Shown: piece by piece, positions 41,537 to 51,360 of the stretch
Layout of the letters: the number at the start of each line of letters is the position of its first letter
How positions within the stretch are numbered: position 1 is the stretch's first letter
Assembly: GCF_020164535.1 (NCBI RefSeq)
Contig: NZ_JAIQZC010000002.1
Location: forward strand, 1-64,000
From: Psychroflexus montanilacus
Lineage (GTDB): Bacteria; Bacteroidota; Bacteroidia; Flavobacteriales; Flavobacteriaceae
Direction of reading: 5' to 3'
Length of the DNA: 64,000 nt
Notes under the pieces: model-generated
Databases searched by the model: none
Seen by the model: the letters and a program-made list of their open reading frames with translations, nothing else
What the model was told of the DNA's origin: nothing
Translations under genes and position numbers: made by a program

Positions 41537-42994
41537 TTAAACTTCTAAGCTTAAAAACGAATCATTTTTGGAGGGCAGTTCTGTTGTTCCCATCAAAAAT
41601 TCATCTACACCTCTTGCAGCTTCCCTACCTTCGGAAATAGCCCAAACCACCAGTGACTGACCTCTACGCGCATCACCAGCTGCAAAAATAGACTCCACAT
41701 TGGTTTGGTAATTATTAGCCTCTATAATTCCAGAATTGGTTTGTGAGACGCCAAGATGTTCTAAAAGTGGACTCTCTGGCTGAGTAAAGCCAATCGCTAA
41801 TAAGGCTAGTTCGCATGGAATCAAACGTTCTGTACCTTCTATTTCCTTCATTTGCTGTCTTCCTCCTTGATTGACCCATTCCAGATCGACAAGTTTGATA
41901 TGAGTTAACTCCCCTTTATCATTCCCAACAAACTCCTTTGTCAAGGTACTCCACTTACGCTCTCCACCTTCTTCATGAGAGGAAGAAGTTCTCAGGGTCA
42001 TAGGCCACATTGGCCATGGGTCGTTAATTCCGCGTTTACTTTGAGGCTTCGGCATTAGTTCGAGTTGTAGGACGGATGCAGCTCCCTGCCTGTGTGAGGT
42101 TCCAATACAATCGGAACCCGTATCTCCTCCACCAAGTACCACTACATTCTTTCCTTGAGCTGAGATTTTATCATCGAATTTAATTCCGTCAATTTCTTTA
42201 TTCTGAAGACTTAAAAAGTCCATAGCATAATGAATGCCTTTCAATTCTCGACCAGGAATTGGCAGGTCCCTTGGAACTGTAGACCCTGTGCAAACCACAA
42301 TAGAATCGAAGTCTTCTTTCAACATATCAGGATTGATGCTTTTACCCACTTCTGCATTTACTTTAAAACGAACTCCTTCATCGTCCATAATTTGAATTCG
42401 GCGATCTACAACCCATTTTTCTAATTTGAAATCAGGTATACCGTATCGTAAAAGTCCGCCAATTTTAGCTTCACGTTCATAAACTGTCACCCAGTGTCCA
42501 GCTTTGTTCAATTGATCTGCAGCTGCAAGTCCTGCCGGACCAGAGCCGATAACTGCTACTTTTTTGCCAGTCCTTTGCTTTGGTGGGTTGGCTGAGATAT
42601 AACCCATTTCGTGAGCTTTTTCTGCAATTGTTTTTTCGATATGCTCAATCGCCACAGGGGGTTTATTAATTCCTAACACACAACTGGCTTCACAAGGTGC
42701 CGGACATATTCGTCCCGTAAATTCTGGGAAATTATTTGTTGAATACAAAATGGAAACCGCATCTTTCCAGTTTTCGTCATGTACGGCTTCATTAAACTCT
42801 GGTATAATATTACCTAGGGGGCAACCCGAGTGGCAAAAAGGCACCCCACAATCCATACATCTCGCGGCCTGCGTTTTGGTTTTATCCTCTGGAAAAGGCT
42901 CGTATATTTCTTTGAAGTCTCCTACTCTATCCTCTGGTGGTCTTGCGCTTGGCAACTCTCTGTCATATTTCAAAAATCCATCATGCTGTCCCAT
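41537..42994 (-). CDS. gltD: Glutamate synthase, small (beta) subunit
   Basis: A 485-residue NADPH-oxidising FAD subunit of glutamate synthase. The N-terminal iron-sulfur domain carries CMDCGVPFCHSGCPLGN (about 41-57) and CPAPCEASCVLGI (about 97-109). FAD binding is GSGPAGLAAADQL (about 151-163), and the NADPH site is GGGDTGSDC (about 289-297). The C-terminal FAD loop is FAAGDARRGQSLVVWAISEG (about 439-458). It passes electrons to GltB. Its start shares one base with the gltB stop, so the subunits are coupled. Confidence 0.95.
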   Translation of the reverse strand: MGQHDGFLKYDRELPSARPPEDRVGDFKEIYEPFPEDKTKTQAARCMDCGVPFCHSGCPLGNIIPEFNEAVHDENWKDAVSILYSTNNFPEFTGRICPAPCEASCVLGINKPPVAIEHIEKTIAEKAHEMGYISANPPKQRTGKKVAVIGSGPAGLAAADQLNKAGHWVTVYEREAKIGGLLRYGIPDFKLEKWVVDRRIQIMDDEGVRFKVNAEVGKSINPDMLKEDFDSIVVCTGSTVPRDLPIPGRELKGIHYAMDFLSLQNKEIDGIKFDDKISAQGKNVVVLGGGDTGSDCIGTSHRQGAASVLQLELMPKPQSKRGINDPWPMWPMTLRTSSSHEEGGERKWSTLTKEFVGNDKGELTHIKLVDLEWVNQGGRQQMKEIEGTERLIPCELALLAIGFTQPESPLLEHLGVSQTNSGIIEANNYQTNVESIFAAGDARRGQSLVVWAISEGREAARGVDEFLMGTTELPSKNDSFLSLEV

Positions 42995-45900
42995 TATGCT
43001 ACTATTTTTTGTTGTTGTTCTTTTTCTTTTTTCTCTTCTAAAATGCGCTTAAAATCATGTGGAATAATTTTTATGAATTGTGTCTTCACTTCCTCAAAAT
43101 TTTCCAGCACGTGTTTTGCTTTTTTACTCTGCGTTAACTGATAATGATTTACAATTAGCGTTTTTAATTCTTCAAAATTTTCTTCTGAAGGGGTTTCCAG
43201 CCCTACCATTGCTTTATTACAATTGGACTCAAACTGATTATTTTCATCAAGCACATAAGCAATTCCACCGCTCATACCTGCGGCAAAGTTTTTACCCGTC
43301 TCTCCCAAAATAACGACTCTACCGCCGGTCATATACTCACAAGCGTGGTCTCCAACACCTTCTACAACGGCTTTCACCCCAGAATTTCTGACAGCAAAAC
43401 GCTCCCCAGCCATTCCATTAATGTAGGCTATTCCAGAAGTTGCTCCGTAAAAAGCCACATTTCCTATGATAATATTTTCATCTGAATTAAATGGAGACGA
43501 CTTAGAAGGATAGATGATTAATTTACCACCAGATAAGCCTTTACCAAAATAATCGTTGGACTCACCTTCCACTTCAAAAGTGACACCTTTGGCTAAAAAT
43601 GATCCAAAACTTTGCCCTGCAGAGCCATCAAATTTGTAATGAATAGTATCCTCTTTTAATCCTTGATCTTTAAAATGTTTACTGATTTCATTGGACAATA
43701 AAGCACCAGTGGCTCGATTTGTATTTTTGATTGTGCATGAATTTTTAACTTCAATACCACTTTCAAATGCGGGTTGAGCGTCTTTCAAAAGTTGCCAGTC
43801 TAGAACCTCATCAATTTCATGATCCTGTTCTATCTGTTTGAACACACCAACCTGTTCGGCTATATTTTCTTGATAGAGAATTGGACTTAGATCTAAATCT
43901 TTCAGTTTCCAAAATGGAACATCCTTCCTCACTTTCATCACTTCAGAATGACCCACCATCTCACTAACAGTTTTGAATCCCAGTTGAGACATGATCTCTC
44001 GAAGGTCTTCAGCTAAAAACTTAAAGTAATTGACCACGTGATCTGGGTTACCAGTAAATAATTTTCTTAATTCTGGGTTTTGGGTAGCAACGCCAACCGG
44101 ACAAGTATTGGTATGGCATTTTCTCATCATAATACAACCTTCCACAATCAAAGCTGCTGTGGAAATCCCCCATTCTTCAGCACCAAGTAAAGTGGCGATA
44201 GCTAAATCTCTACCTGTCCTCAATTGGCCATCGGCCTGAACTGTAATTCTACTTCGTAAATTATTTTTGACTAAAGTCTGATGTGCTTCAGAAAGCCCCA
44301 GTTCCCAGGGTAATCCTGCGTGTCGAATAGAACTTAAGGGTGAAGCTCCTGTTCCTCCGTCTGCTCCAGAAATAAGAACCACGTCTGCATTGGCTTTGGA
44401 AACTCCAGCAGCAACGGTTCCTACTCCCGCTTGCGAGACTAGTTTTACATTAATTCTTGCTTTTCGATTAGCATTTTTCAAATCAAAAATAAGCTGAGCT
44501 AAATCTTCAATGGAATAAATATCGTGGTGTGGAGGTGGAGAAATCAATCCTACTCCTGGAGTGGAATGCCTTACTCGGCCTATCCATTCATCTACTTTAT
44601 GTCCAGGCAACTGACCTCCTTCTCCAGGTTTTGCACCTTGAGCCATTTTGATTTGAAGCTCTTCAGCATTGGTCAGGTAATAACTCGTAACACCAAATCT
44701 TCCTGAGGCAACCTGTTTAATGGCAGAACTTTCCCAATCCCCATTAGCTTTTCTTTCAAATCTTACCTCATCTTCCCCGCCTTCACCACTATTGCTTTTT
44801 GCACCTATTCTGTTCATAGCAATGGCTAGAGTAGAATGCGCTTCATGCGAAATAGAACCAAAAGACATAGCTCCAGTAGCAAATCGTTTCATGATATCTT
44901 CGGCAGGTTCGACTTCAGAAAGAGGAATTGGTGTTCTTTTTTTAAATTCGAATAAACCTCTTAAAGTCAAGGTGTCTTTTAACTGATCATTTACAGTCTT
45001 AGCGAATTTTTTGTATAATGAAAAATTATCAGTTTGTGTAGAATGTTGTAATAAGTGAATGGTTTGCGGATTGAATAAATGCTTCTCTCCTCGTTGTTTC
45101 CATTGATAAACTCCACCAACTTCAAGACTTCTCTTCACGTCTTCATTGCCTGGGTAGGCTTTGTGGTGTCTCACTAAAACCTCTCTTGCTAAGCCATCGA
45201 AGTCAATACCTTCTATTCTGGAGATAGTTCCTTTGAAACACTTTTCAATCACAGTAGTATGTAAGCCTAAAGCTTCAAAAATCTGAGCGCCTTGATAAGA
45301 CTGCACTGTACTAATTCCCATTTTTGATAAAATCTTCAGCAATCCGTACCCAATGGCCTTTTGGTAATTGGCTTTAGCTTCTTCAATAGTAATGTCAGTT
45401 TCTAGCTTACCATTTATCTGTAAATGCTCAATGGATTGCAAAGCCAAATAAGGATGAACTGCACTGGCACCATAACCAATAAGCGTTGCATAATGATGCG
45501 TTTCTCTCACGTCACCAGCTTGTACCACAATTCCTGCTCGTGTTCTCAAATTAAGTTTTACCAAGTGGTGATGAACTGCTCCTGTAGAAAGTAAGGAGGG
45601 GATTGGTGCTTGAGTTTTACTAATGGATTTATCTGAGAGAATAAGTACTTTTTTACCAGAATTCACCGCCTCTTCGGCAGCCTTACAAATGGTATCAATG
45701 CCTTTTTCTAGACTTCCTGGCTCACCATTGGCTTCAAAAACGCAATTGATGAAGGCATAATCAAAACCTTTGTCTTTTAAATTTTTAAATTTCTCAATAT
45801 CAGAATCTAACAATACTGGTTGAGAAATATGAATTTGTTTGGTGAGTAATTCCGTTTCTTCAAGAATATTGAGACTTTCTCCAACTCTTGTAAACAAAGA

Positions 45901-47511
45901 CATCACCATTCGCTCTCGAATTGGATCAATTGGCGGATTACTCACTTGTGCGAATAGCTGCTTGAAGTAATTGGCCACATGCTGACTTTGCTTACTCAAA
46001 ATAGCCAAAGGCGTGTCTGCTCCCATAGAACCGATAGGTTCGGTAGCTCTTACGGCCATATCTGCTAAAATTACTTTTAACTCTTCTGATGTATAGCCAT
46101 AAGCATTCTGAAGTTGTAAAAGTTGTTCGCTTGTGAGTTGTTCTTTTTCAAACTCAGGAACAGGTTGTAACCTCAACTTGATGCGCTGATTTACAATCCA
46201 TTCCTGATAAGGTTTATCTTTTACAATTCGGTTTTTAATCTCATCATCATAAAGAACTTTATTCTGATTCAAGTCAGCAAGAATCATACGTCCAGGTTGC
46301 AACCTTCCCTTCTTTACAATTTCTGATGAATCTACAGGCAGGGCTCCAGCTTCAGAAGAAATAATAAGTCTGTTGGTTGAAGTCATGCAGTATCTGGAAG
46401 GTCTTAAACCGTTTCTGTCCAAAGTTGCCCCTACGCGTTTTCCATCTGTAAAAATTAAAGCTGCCGGCCCATCCCAGGGCTCCATAATGGAGGCGTGGTA
46501 TTTATAGAAGGCTTTTCGTTCTGGGTCTATGGATTTGTTGTCTTGCCAGGCTTCTGGAACCAGCATCATCATCACATGCTCTAGAGGTCTGCCATCCAGC
46601 ACCAGCATTTCTACCAGGCTATCTAAATTTGCAGAATCTGAATGCTCGGGGTTAGTGACTGGAAGTAAACGCTGAAGGTCTTCTTCTGAAAAAACTTTTG
46701 ATTTGAAGTTAGCTTCTTTGGATTTCATTTTGGTCACATTACCTCGTATGGTATTGATTTCACCATTATGGGCTGTGAAATGAAACGGCTGGGCCAGTTT
46801 CCAATTTGGGAATGTATTGGTTGAAAATCTCGAATGAATGATAGCAAATGCCGTTTTGAAATTGGGATTTCTTAAATCATCGAAGTAGTCTCTAAGCTGG
46901 TTTGTCCTTAATTGGCCTTTATAAATGATAGTGTTAATAGACATACTACACACATAAAAAGCTTTGTTATTACCTTGTATGTGTTTTCCTATGTAGTGAG
47001 TCGTATAATTTCTAAAAACAAATAGTTTTCTTTCAAGATCATCATCAGACATATTGTTTTTTGGCTGAATTAAAATCTGCTGTATCAAAGGCTCAACTGG
47101 CTTCGCTCCCATTCCAGGGACTTTAGAATCCACAGGAACATTTCTATATCCTAGGATTTCGAGATTTAATTCTTCCGCATGTTTGGCTAAAATTTCTTTG
47201 CATTGGTTAGCAACACTTTGCACTTTTGGAAAAAATAACATACCGATTCCAACAGGCTTATTGGTATCAATTTCGGCCTCAATTTCTTTTGCGATTTCTA
47301 AAATAAATTGCTTATCGATTTGGATAAGGATTCCAGCACCATCCCCTGTTTCCGGATCTGAACCCGTACCACCACGGTGCTCCATGTTTTCCAACATGGT
47401 AAGTGCATCGGATATAAGCTGATGTTCCCTGTTACCGTCAATATTAATGATGGTCCCAATTCCACAGGCATCGTGTTCAAAACTACTATCGTACATTGAT
47501 TCTCTCTTCAT
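42994..47511 (-). CDS. gltB: Glutamate synthase, large (alpha) subunit
   Basis: A 1505-residue subunit that makes two glutamates from glutamine and 2-oxoglutarate. The catalytic Cys16 in DACGIG would be exposed by removal of a 15-residue propeptide. Domains in order: class II glutaminase (16-about 430), central domain, FMN/2-oxoglutarate synthase domain with the 3Fe-4S ligands in CIMMRKCHTNTCPVG (about 1133-1147), and the GXGXG beta-helix at the C-terminus (about 1230-1460). Length matches bacterial GltB. Coupled to gltD. No perfect TAnnTTTG element was found in the 177 bases upstream. Confidence 0.97.
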   Translation of the reverse strand: MKRESMYDSSFEHDACGIGTIINIDGNREHQLISDALTMLENMEHRGGTGSDPETGDGAGILIQIDKQFILEIAKEIEAEIDTNKPVGIGMLFFPKVQSVANQCKEILAKHAEELNLEILGYRNVPVDSKVPGMGAKPVEPLIQQILIQPKNNMSDDDLERKLFVFRNYTTHYIGKHIQGNNKAFYVCSMSINTIIYKGQLRTNQLRDYFDDLRNPNFKTAFAIIHSRFSTNTFPNWKLAQPFHFTAHNGEINTIRGNVTKMKSKEANFKSKVFSEEDLQRLLPVTNPEHSDSANLDSLVEMLVLDGRPLEHVMMMLVPEAWQDNKSIDPERKAFYKYHASIMEPWDGPAALIFTDGKRVGATLDRNGLRPSRYCMTSTNRLIISSEAGALPVDSSEIVKKGRLQPGRMILADLNQNKVLYDDEIKNRIVKDKPYQEWIVNQRIKLRLQPVPEFEKEQLTSEQLLQLQNAYGYTSEELKVILADMAVRATEPIGSMGADTPLAILSKQSQHVANYFKQLFAQVSNPPIDPIRERMVMSLFTRVGESLNILEETELLTKQIHISQPVLLDSDIEKFKNLKDKGFDYAFINCVFEANGEPGSLEKGIDTICKAAEEAVNSGKKVLILSDKSISKTQAPIPSLLSTGAVHHHLVKLNLRTRAGIVVQAGDVRETHHYATLIGYGASAVHPYLALQSIEHLQINGKLETDITIEEAKANYQKAIGYGLLKILSKMGISTVQSYQGAQIFEALGLHTTVIEKCFKGTISRIEGIDFDGLAREVLVRHHKAYPGNEDVKRSLEVGGVYQWKQRGEKHLFNPQTIHLLQHSTQTDNFSLYKKFAKTVNDQLKDTLTLRGLFEFKKRTPIPLSEVEPAEDIMKRFATGAMSFGSISHEAHSTLAIAMNRIGAKSNSGEGGEDEVRFERKANGDWESSAIKQVASGRFGVTSYYLTNAEELQIKMAQGAKPGEGGQLPGHKVDEWIGRVRHSTPGVGLISPPPHHDIYSIEDLAQLIFDLKNANRKARINVKLVSQAGVGTVAAGVSKANADVVLISGADGGTGASPLSSIRHAGLPWELGLSEAHQTLVKNNLRSRITVQADGQLRTGRDLAIATLLGAEEWGISTAALIVEGCIMMRKCHTNTCPVGVATQNPELRKLFTGNPDHVVNYFKFLAEDLREIMSQLGFKTVSEMVGHSEVMKVRKDVPFWKLKDLDLSPILYQENIAEQVGVFKQIEQDHEIDEVLDWQLLKDAQPAFESGIEVKNSCTIKNTNRATGALLSNEISKHFKDQGLKEDTIHYKFDGSAGQSFGSFLAKGVTFEVEGESNDYFGKGLSGGKLIIYPSKSSPFNSDENIIIGNVAFYGATSGIAYINGMAGERFAVRNSGVKAVVEGVGDHACEYMTGGRVVILGETGKNFAAGMSGGIAYVLDENNQFESNCNKAMVGLETPSEENFEELKTLIVNHYQLTQSKKAKHVLENFEEVKTQFIKIIPHDFKRILEEKKEKEQQQKIVA

Positions 47512-47688
47512 AAACTATATTTAAGCATTGTTCTAAGAATTATCCCTTAAAACTAGTTAATTATGAAGAAAATTATTAGGAAATCAGGTTTAATTAAGCA
47601 TTTTTTTTGTTAAAATCGACTTTTTACTAAACTAAATCGTTTTCGTGATTTCTTAGGCAGTCGAGAATGAAATATTGAATTGAAAAAA

Positions 47689-48390
47689 TTAATGGCACTC
47701 CATAGAAGAAGTAACTTGTGTTTGAGCAGGTTTTGGGGATACATATGGAATGCCCAAACCAAGGCCTCTTAGAATAAAAAGCACACCAATAATTGCAATG
47801 GCATAAGGTATGAGGCGTTTGGGGTTAAATTTTAAAACTGAATTGAGCCATTCTTTCGCATAAATAACCACACTCATCAATGGAATAGTTCCCAGTCCAA
47901 AGAATACCATGTAGAGTGAGCTTTCCGCTAAGCCAGTGATGGCAATTGAGCCAAACACAGCCATATAAACAAGCCCACATGGTAGCAGACCATTCAGAAA
48001 ACCTAAATAATAAAAGGTGTCTAGTTCTTTCTTTTTTAAGGAAGACCCAAGCTCTGACTTTAGTTGTCCTACCCACTTAAATATAGGCTTGCTCACCTTA
48101 AGCTTCCCTAAAACAGATTCAGAAAAAAGAAGAGAAGATAGCATGATAAGTCCAATGATGATGGATAGTTGCTGTTGAAAACCAAACAGGACAAAACTTT
48201 CGCCAATAAGGCCAAATACCAGCCCTATCAATGCATAAGTAGTAATTCTGCCAAGATGGTAAAGGAAAATCTGGAAGGCTTTTCTCCAGGGGTTGCTTCG
48301 ATCAACTGGAAGCATGAGCGCAATAGGACCACACATCCCTACGCAGTGAAAACTACCGAGTAATCCTAATATGAAAGCCGTCCATAGCAT
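47689..48390 (-). CDS. SafE/TauE-like membrane protein of the cbb3 cluster
   Basis: A 233-residue membrane protein with six or so helices, starting MLWTAFILGLLGSFHCVGMCGPIAL. The FHCVGMCGP motif with two cysteines on the first helix is shared by the SafE/CcoA-neighbour (DsbD-like/urease-accessory UreH-like) family found behind fixGHI genes. A second Cys motif is NGLLPCGLVY (about 133-142). It probably takes part in copper or thiol handling during oxidase assembly. It follows fixH without a gap and ends the run; a Met/His/Cys tail (SSMECH) is an extra possible metal site. Confidence 0.85.
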   Translation of the reverse strand: MLWTAFILGLLGSFHCVGMCGPIALMLPVDRSNPWRKAFQIFLYHLGRITTYALIGLVFGLIGESFVLFGFQQQLSIIIGLIMLSSLLFSESVLGKLKVSKPIFKWVGQLKSELGSSLKKKELDTFYYLGFLNGLLPCGLVYMAVFGSIAITGLAESSLYMVFFGLGTIPLMSVVIYAKEWLNSVLKFNPKRLIPYAIAIIGVLFILRGLGLGIPYVSPKPAQTQVTSSMECH

Positions 48391-48837
48391 CTAAATACTG
48401 ATTTTATGCTGAATAAAGTAGTCTTCATCATCATGAGTAAACCTTAAATTCACCTCCCATCGCCCTGGCTTGAGGACTGCAGTTGGTAGCACAAAGTCAT
48501 TGCTGTCCATCTGAAGTGGAACTGTAAAATCTAAAGTCTTGTCTGATGGCCTGTACATATAAAGTTCTCCTTTGATTTTAGAAAAATCAAATTCTGAAGG
48601 AAACTGCACTAGTAGTCTATCAGCTTCCAAAGTTATATCTACCTGATTAGTAAGGTCTGCAGCTTTCTGTGCTGAATCAAGATCTCCCTGAAATGTGAGT
48701 TCCTTTTGGTAGTAGGATTCTACGACCAAATCATATTCCAATTCTTTTTTGGACAGCATCTGGACGACCATGAACATGATAAATCCAATGAATAGTACAA
48801 AAGCAATAACGATAGATGTTCCCCAATTTAATTTCAT
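48391..48837 (-). CDS. FixH/CcoH-like protein
   Basis: A 148-residue protein anchored by one N-terminal helix (about 8-29), followed by an extracytoplasmic beta-domain. It matches the FixH family: WGTSIVIAFVLFIGFIMFMV at the start and ELEYDLVVESYYQKELTFQ after the membrane segment. FixH/CcoH is an assembly factor of cbb3 oxidase that associates with the oxidase and with CcoI. It lies six bases after ccoG and abuts the SafE-like gene. Confidence 0.9.
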   Translation of the reverse strand: MKLNWGTSIVIAFVLFIGFIMFMVVQMLSKKELEYDLVVESYYQKELTFQGDLDSAQKAADLTNQVDITLEADRLLVQFPSEFDFSKIKGELYMYRPSDKTLDFTVPLQMDSNDFVLPTAVLKPGRWEVNLRFTHDDEDYFIQHKISI

Positions 48838-48843
48838 AATGTT

Positions 48844-50259
48844 TTATCTAAAAGTTCGTGGTCCCATAAAGTTGGTCGTCGCTCTGTCGATAATTCGACC
48901 CTTGCTGTAGACTTCAACTTCAATTTTATTTTTGTCATCTTTAAGCTGTGAAGGATGTATTTCTATAAATAGTGTTCCTTTTTGCATTCCTCCTTTTTCA
49001 ATACTGAAATAATCTTTCTTTACTAGTTTGATTTCTCCGGGCATGGAAGCTAATTTGAAATGAATACTATCCATTTCGGTATTGGTTTTGTTGAGTAATT
49101 TATAAGTGAACACATTGGAAATATTACCATTTTCCTTGAGTTCATATAGTTGACCAGGCAACCTTAATACTTTGGCTTCCACATCACTCCTAATAAGTAA
49201 TAAACCGATAAGTAAACCTGTGAGAATCGTTAAAACAGCTGTATAGCCTTTTAATCTTGGTGTAAATTGAAATTTGGCTTTTTTCTCAATATTCTCTTCA
49301 CTGGCATAACGTATGAGTCCTTTCGGCAAGTCCACGCTTTCCATAATGGAATCGCAGGCGTCGATACAGGCTGTGCAGTTCACACATTCCAGCTGAGTGC
49401 CATTCCTGATATCAATTCCTGTCGGACAAACCTGAACGCATTGTGCACATTCAATGCAATCTCCAACACCCTCTGCTGCTCGATCCTGATTTTTCTTGAA
49501 TTTTTGACGCCCCTGTTCACGTTCGCCTCGTTTGTGATCGTAAGCTACGACAATTGATTTCTCATCTAGTAGAGCCCCTTGAAGTCGTCCATAAGGACAG
49601 GCTATAATACACACTTGTTCTCTAAACCAAGCAAAGACAAAGTAAAAAACTGCGGTAAAGATAAGTAGTGGTATAAATGTACCTAAATGACTTGAGGGTC
49701 CATTCGTGATGTATTTGATAAGTTCATCACTACTAATTAGGTAAGCCAAAAATACGTTTGCAATTAAGAATGATATAATTGCAAAAATAGTCCATTTGGT
49801 TCCTTTTTTAAGGATTTTGTCTTTTGTCCATGGGGCTTTATCTAATCTAATTTGTTTGCCCCGGTCCCCTTCAATAGCATATTCAATCCTTCTGAATACC
49901 ATCTCTAAGAAAATGGTCTGAGGACAAATCCAACCACAAAATATTCTTCCAAAAGCAACTGTAAAAAGTGCTATAAAGACTACTCCAATAATCATGGCTA
50001 TTACAAACAGGTAAAAGTCTTGTGGCCAAAATGGGAAACCAAAAATATTGAATTTACGTTCTAAAACATTGAATAGTAAAAACTGGTTCCCATTTATTTT
50101 TATAAATGGTGCGGAAAATAAAAACAATAGCAAAGCGTAGCTCACATACTTGCGGTATTTATAGAACACACCGCTTGGCTGCTTAGGGTAAACCCATCTG
50201 CGCTTTCCATCCTCATCCATTGTACCAATGGAATCTCTAAATTGTTCCTTATTATCCAT
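48844..50259 (-). CDS. ccoG: Cytochrome oxidase accessory protein CcoG
   Basis: A 471-residue polyferredoxin membrane protein (CcoG/RdxA/FixG), which reduces copper for insertion into cbb3 oxidase. The first membrane helices carry FCGWICPQTIFLEM (about 107-120). A further cluster motif is CIIACPYGRLQGAL (about 217-230), and the two 4Fe-4S ligand sets are CIECAQCVQVCP (about 267-278) and CVNCTACIDACD (about 290-301). The C-terminal 130 residues form the FixG Ig-like domain. It is located between ccoP and fixH, as usual. Confidence 0.94.
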   Translation of the reverse strand: MDNKEQFRDSIGTMDEDGKRRWVYPKQPSGVFYKYRKYVSYALLLFLFSAPFIKINGNQFLLFNVLERKFNIFGFPFWPQDFYLFVIAMIIGVVFIALFTVAFGRIFCGWICPQTIFLEMVFRRIEYAIEGDRGKQIRLDKAPWTKDKILKKGTKWTIFAIISFLIANVFLAYLISSDELIKYITNGPSSHLGTFIPLLIFTAVFYFVFAWFREQVCIIACPYGRLQGALLDEKSIVVAYDHKRGEREQGRQKFKKNQDRAAEGVGDCIECAQCVQVCPTGIDIRNGTQLECVNCTACIDACDSIMESVDLPKGLIRYASEENIEKKAKFQFTPRLKGYTAVLTILTGLLIGLLLIRSDVEAKVLRLPGQLYELKENGNISNVFTYKLLNKTNTEMDSIHFKLASMPGEIKLVKKDYFSIEKGGMQKGTLFIEIHPSQLKDDKNKIEVEVYSKGRIIDRATTNFMGPRTFR

Positions 50260-50279
50260 TATATGATTATCTAAGATTA

Positions 50280-51167
50280 TTATTCAGTTTCAGGCTCCCA
50301 AACTTCGCCCTCTGGCTCTTTAGGGTCTGCAGGCGTCGTTCCCTGCAGGGACAATACATAACTCGCTACCTGTTGTAATTCTGAAGGACTAAAATCATTT
50401 TTCCATGAAACCATTCCTTTACCAGGTCGACCTCCTTCAACTAAGGTTTGGTAAACGTTTTTTATACCACCACCTAAAATCCAATGTTCATCTGTCAGGT
50501 TTGGACCTATTCCACCTCCTCCATCTACCTTATGGCAGGCTACACAATTATTGAGGTAAATTTGTTGGCCAGCTTCAAGATCTGCAGGCTCTTCCATTAG
50601 CGTCACCGTTTCTAAGGTGACCAAATCTTTGGCTATTTCTTTGTATCTGGCGATATCAATTTCAGCTTGAGCAACTTCAGATTGATATTCCTCGACCTGT
50701 GTATAATCTCCAAACACATGAAATCTGGCCAGGTAAACCACAGCAAAAATGATACTTGCATAAAAACTATATAACCACCAGGGCGGCAACTTGTTATCCA
50801 GTTCACGTATGCCGTCATAATTGTGATCCAGTTCAATTTCGCCTTCTTCTTCGATAGGCTTGGACTTGGTTAATAGTTTTGGAAGCTTTTCAAATTTGAC
50901 TTTTAACTGATCTACTAACTTGTTTTCTAAAGCCAAAAACTTCTCTTGTTTCTCCTCTGTAAGTGATTTAAATAACGTAAATCTAAGGGCAGCGACAGAA
51001 ACCTCTATAGCGATGGCTACCAAAAATATCACACCTATAAAGAGTAAGGTTTTAGGATATTCTAGAACTGCAAGTTGTCCAGGCTCAGTTTCAAATAGAA
51101 GCTCAACGCCTCCCCACGCTATGGCCACTAAGGCTATAATTCTAAAAATGGAAGAAAGATTTCTCAT
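50280..51167 (-). CDS. ccoP: cbb3 oxidase subunit III, monoheme CcoP
   Basis: A 295-residue cytochrome c subunit of cbb3 oxidase, passing electrons to CcoNO. Two hydrophobic segments (about 5-22 and 35-60) are followed by a cytoplasmic-like charged linker, the CcoP-type NKLPPWWLYSFYASIIFAVVY helix (about 129-149) and one cytochrome c domain. Only one heme motif is present, CVACH (about 208-212), with a Met ligand later (KGMVSW). Proteobacterial CcoP normally has two. The tail is rich in Pro/Glu. It overlaps ccoQ by four bases. Confidence 0.92.
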   Translation of the reverse strand: MRNLSSIFRIIALVAIAWGGVELLFETEPGQLAVLEYPKTLLFIGVIFLVAIAIEVSVAALRFTLFKSLTEEKQEKFLALENKLVDQLKVKFEKLPKLLTKSKPIEEEGEIELDHNYDGIRELDNKLPPWWLYSFYASIIFAVVYLARFHVFGDYTQVEEYQSEVAQAEIDIARYKEIAKDLVTLETVTLMEEPADLEAGQQIYLNNCVACHKVDGGGGIGPNLTDEHWILGGGIKNVYQTLVEGGRPGKGMVSWKNDFSPSELQQVASYVLSLQGTTPADPKEPEGEVWEPETE

Positions 51168-51349
51168 AATTGATTATCGTTTTTAGATTCCAATGGTATT
51201 TGACTCACCTCTTCTACATAATCTTTCTTGGCTGTGAATACCCACCAGAAAAGCACAACAAAAAAGAGGAAAAAAATAAGCAGAGAAACGATGGGATAGA
51301 TTTCTATCCCCTGAATCGTTTCCATATGTCCTTTTATAAATTTCAACAT
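51164..51349 (-). CDS. ccoQ: CcoQ-like small oxidase subunit
   Basis: A 61-residue protein with one membrane helix (about 18-40, PIVSLLIFFLFFVVLFWWVF) and a short charged tail, the form of CcoQ/subunit IV. It is thought to stabilise the cbb3 complex. The assignment rests on size, topology and its place between ccoNO and ccoP, since the sequence is too short for more. It overlaps ccoP by four bases and lies 11 bases after ccoNO. Confidence 0.8.
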   Translation of the reverse strand: MLKFIKGHMETIQGIEIYPIVSLLIFFLFFVVLFWWVFTAKKDYVEEVSQIPLESKNDNQL

Positions 51350-51360
51350 GATGTATGGTT

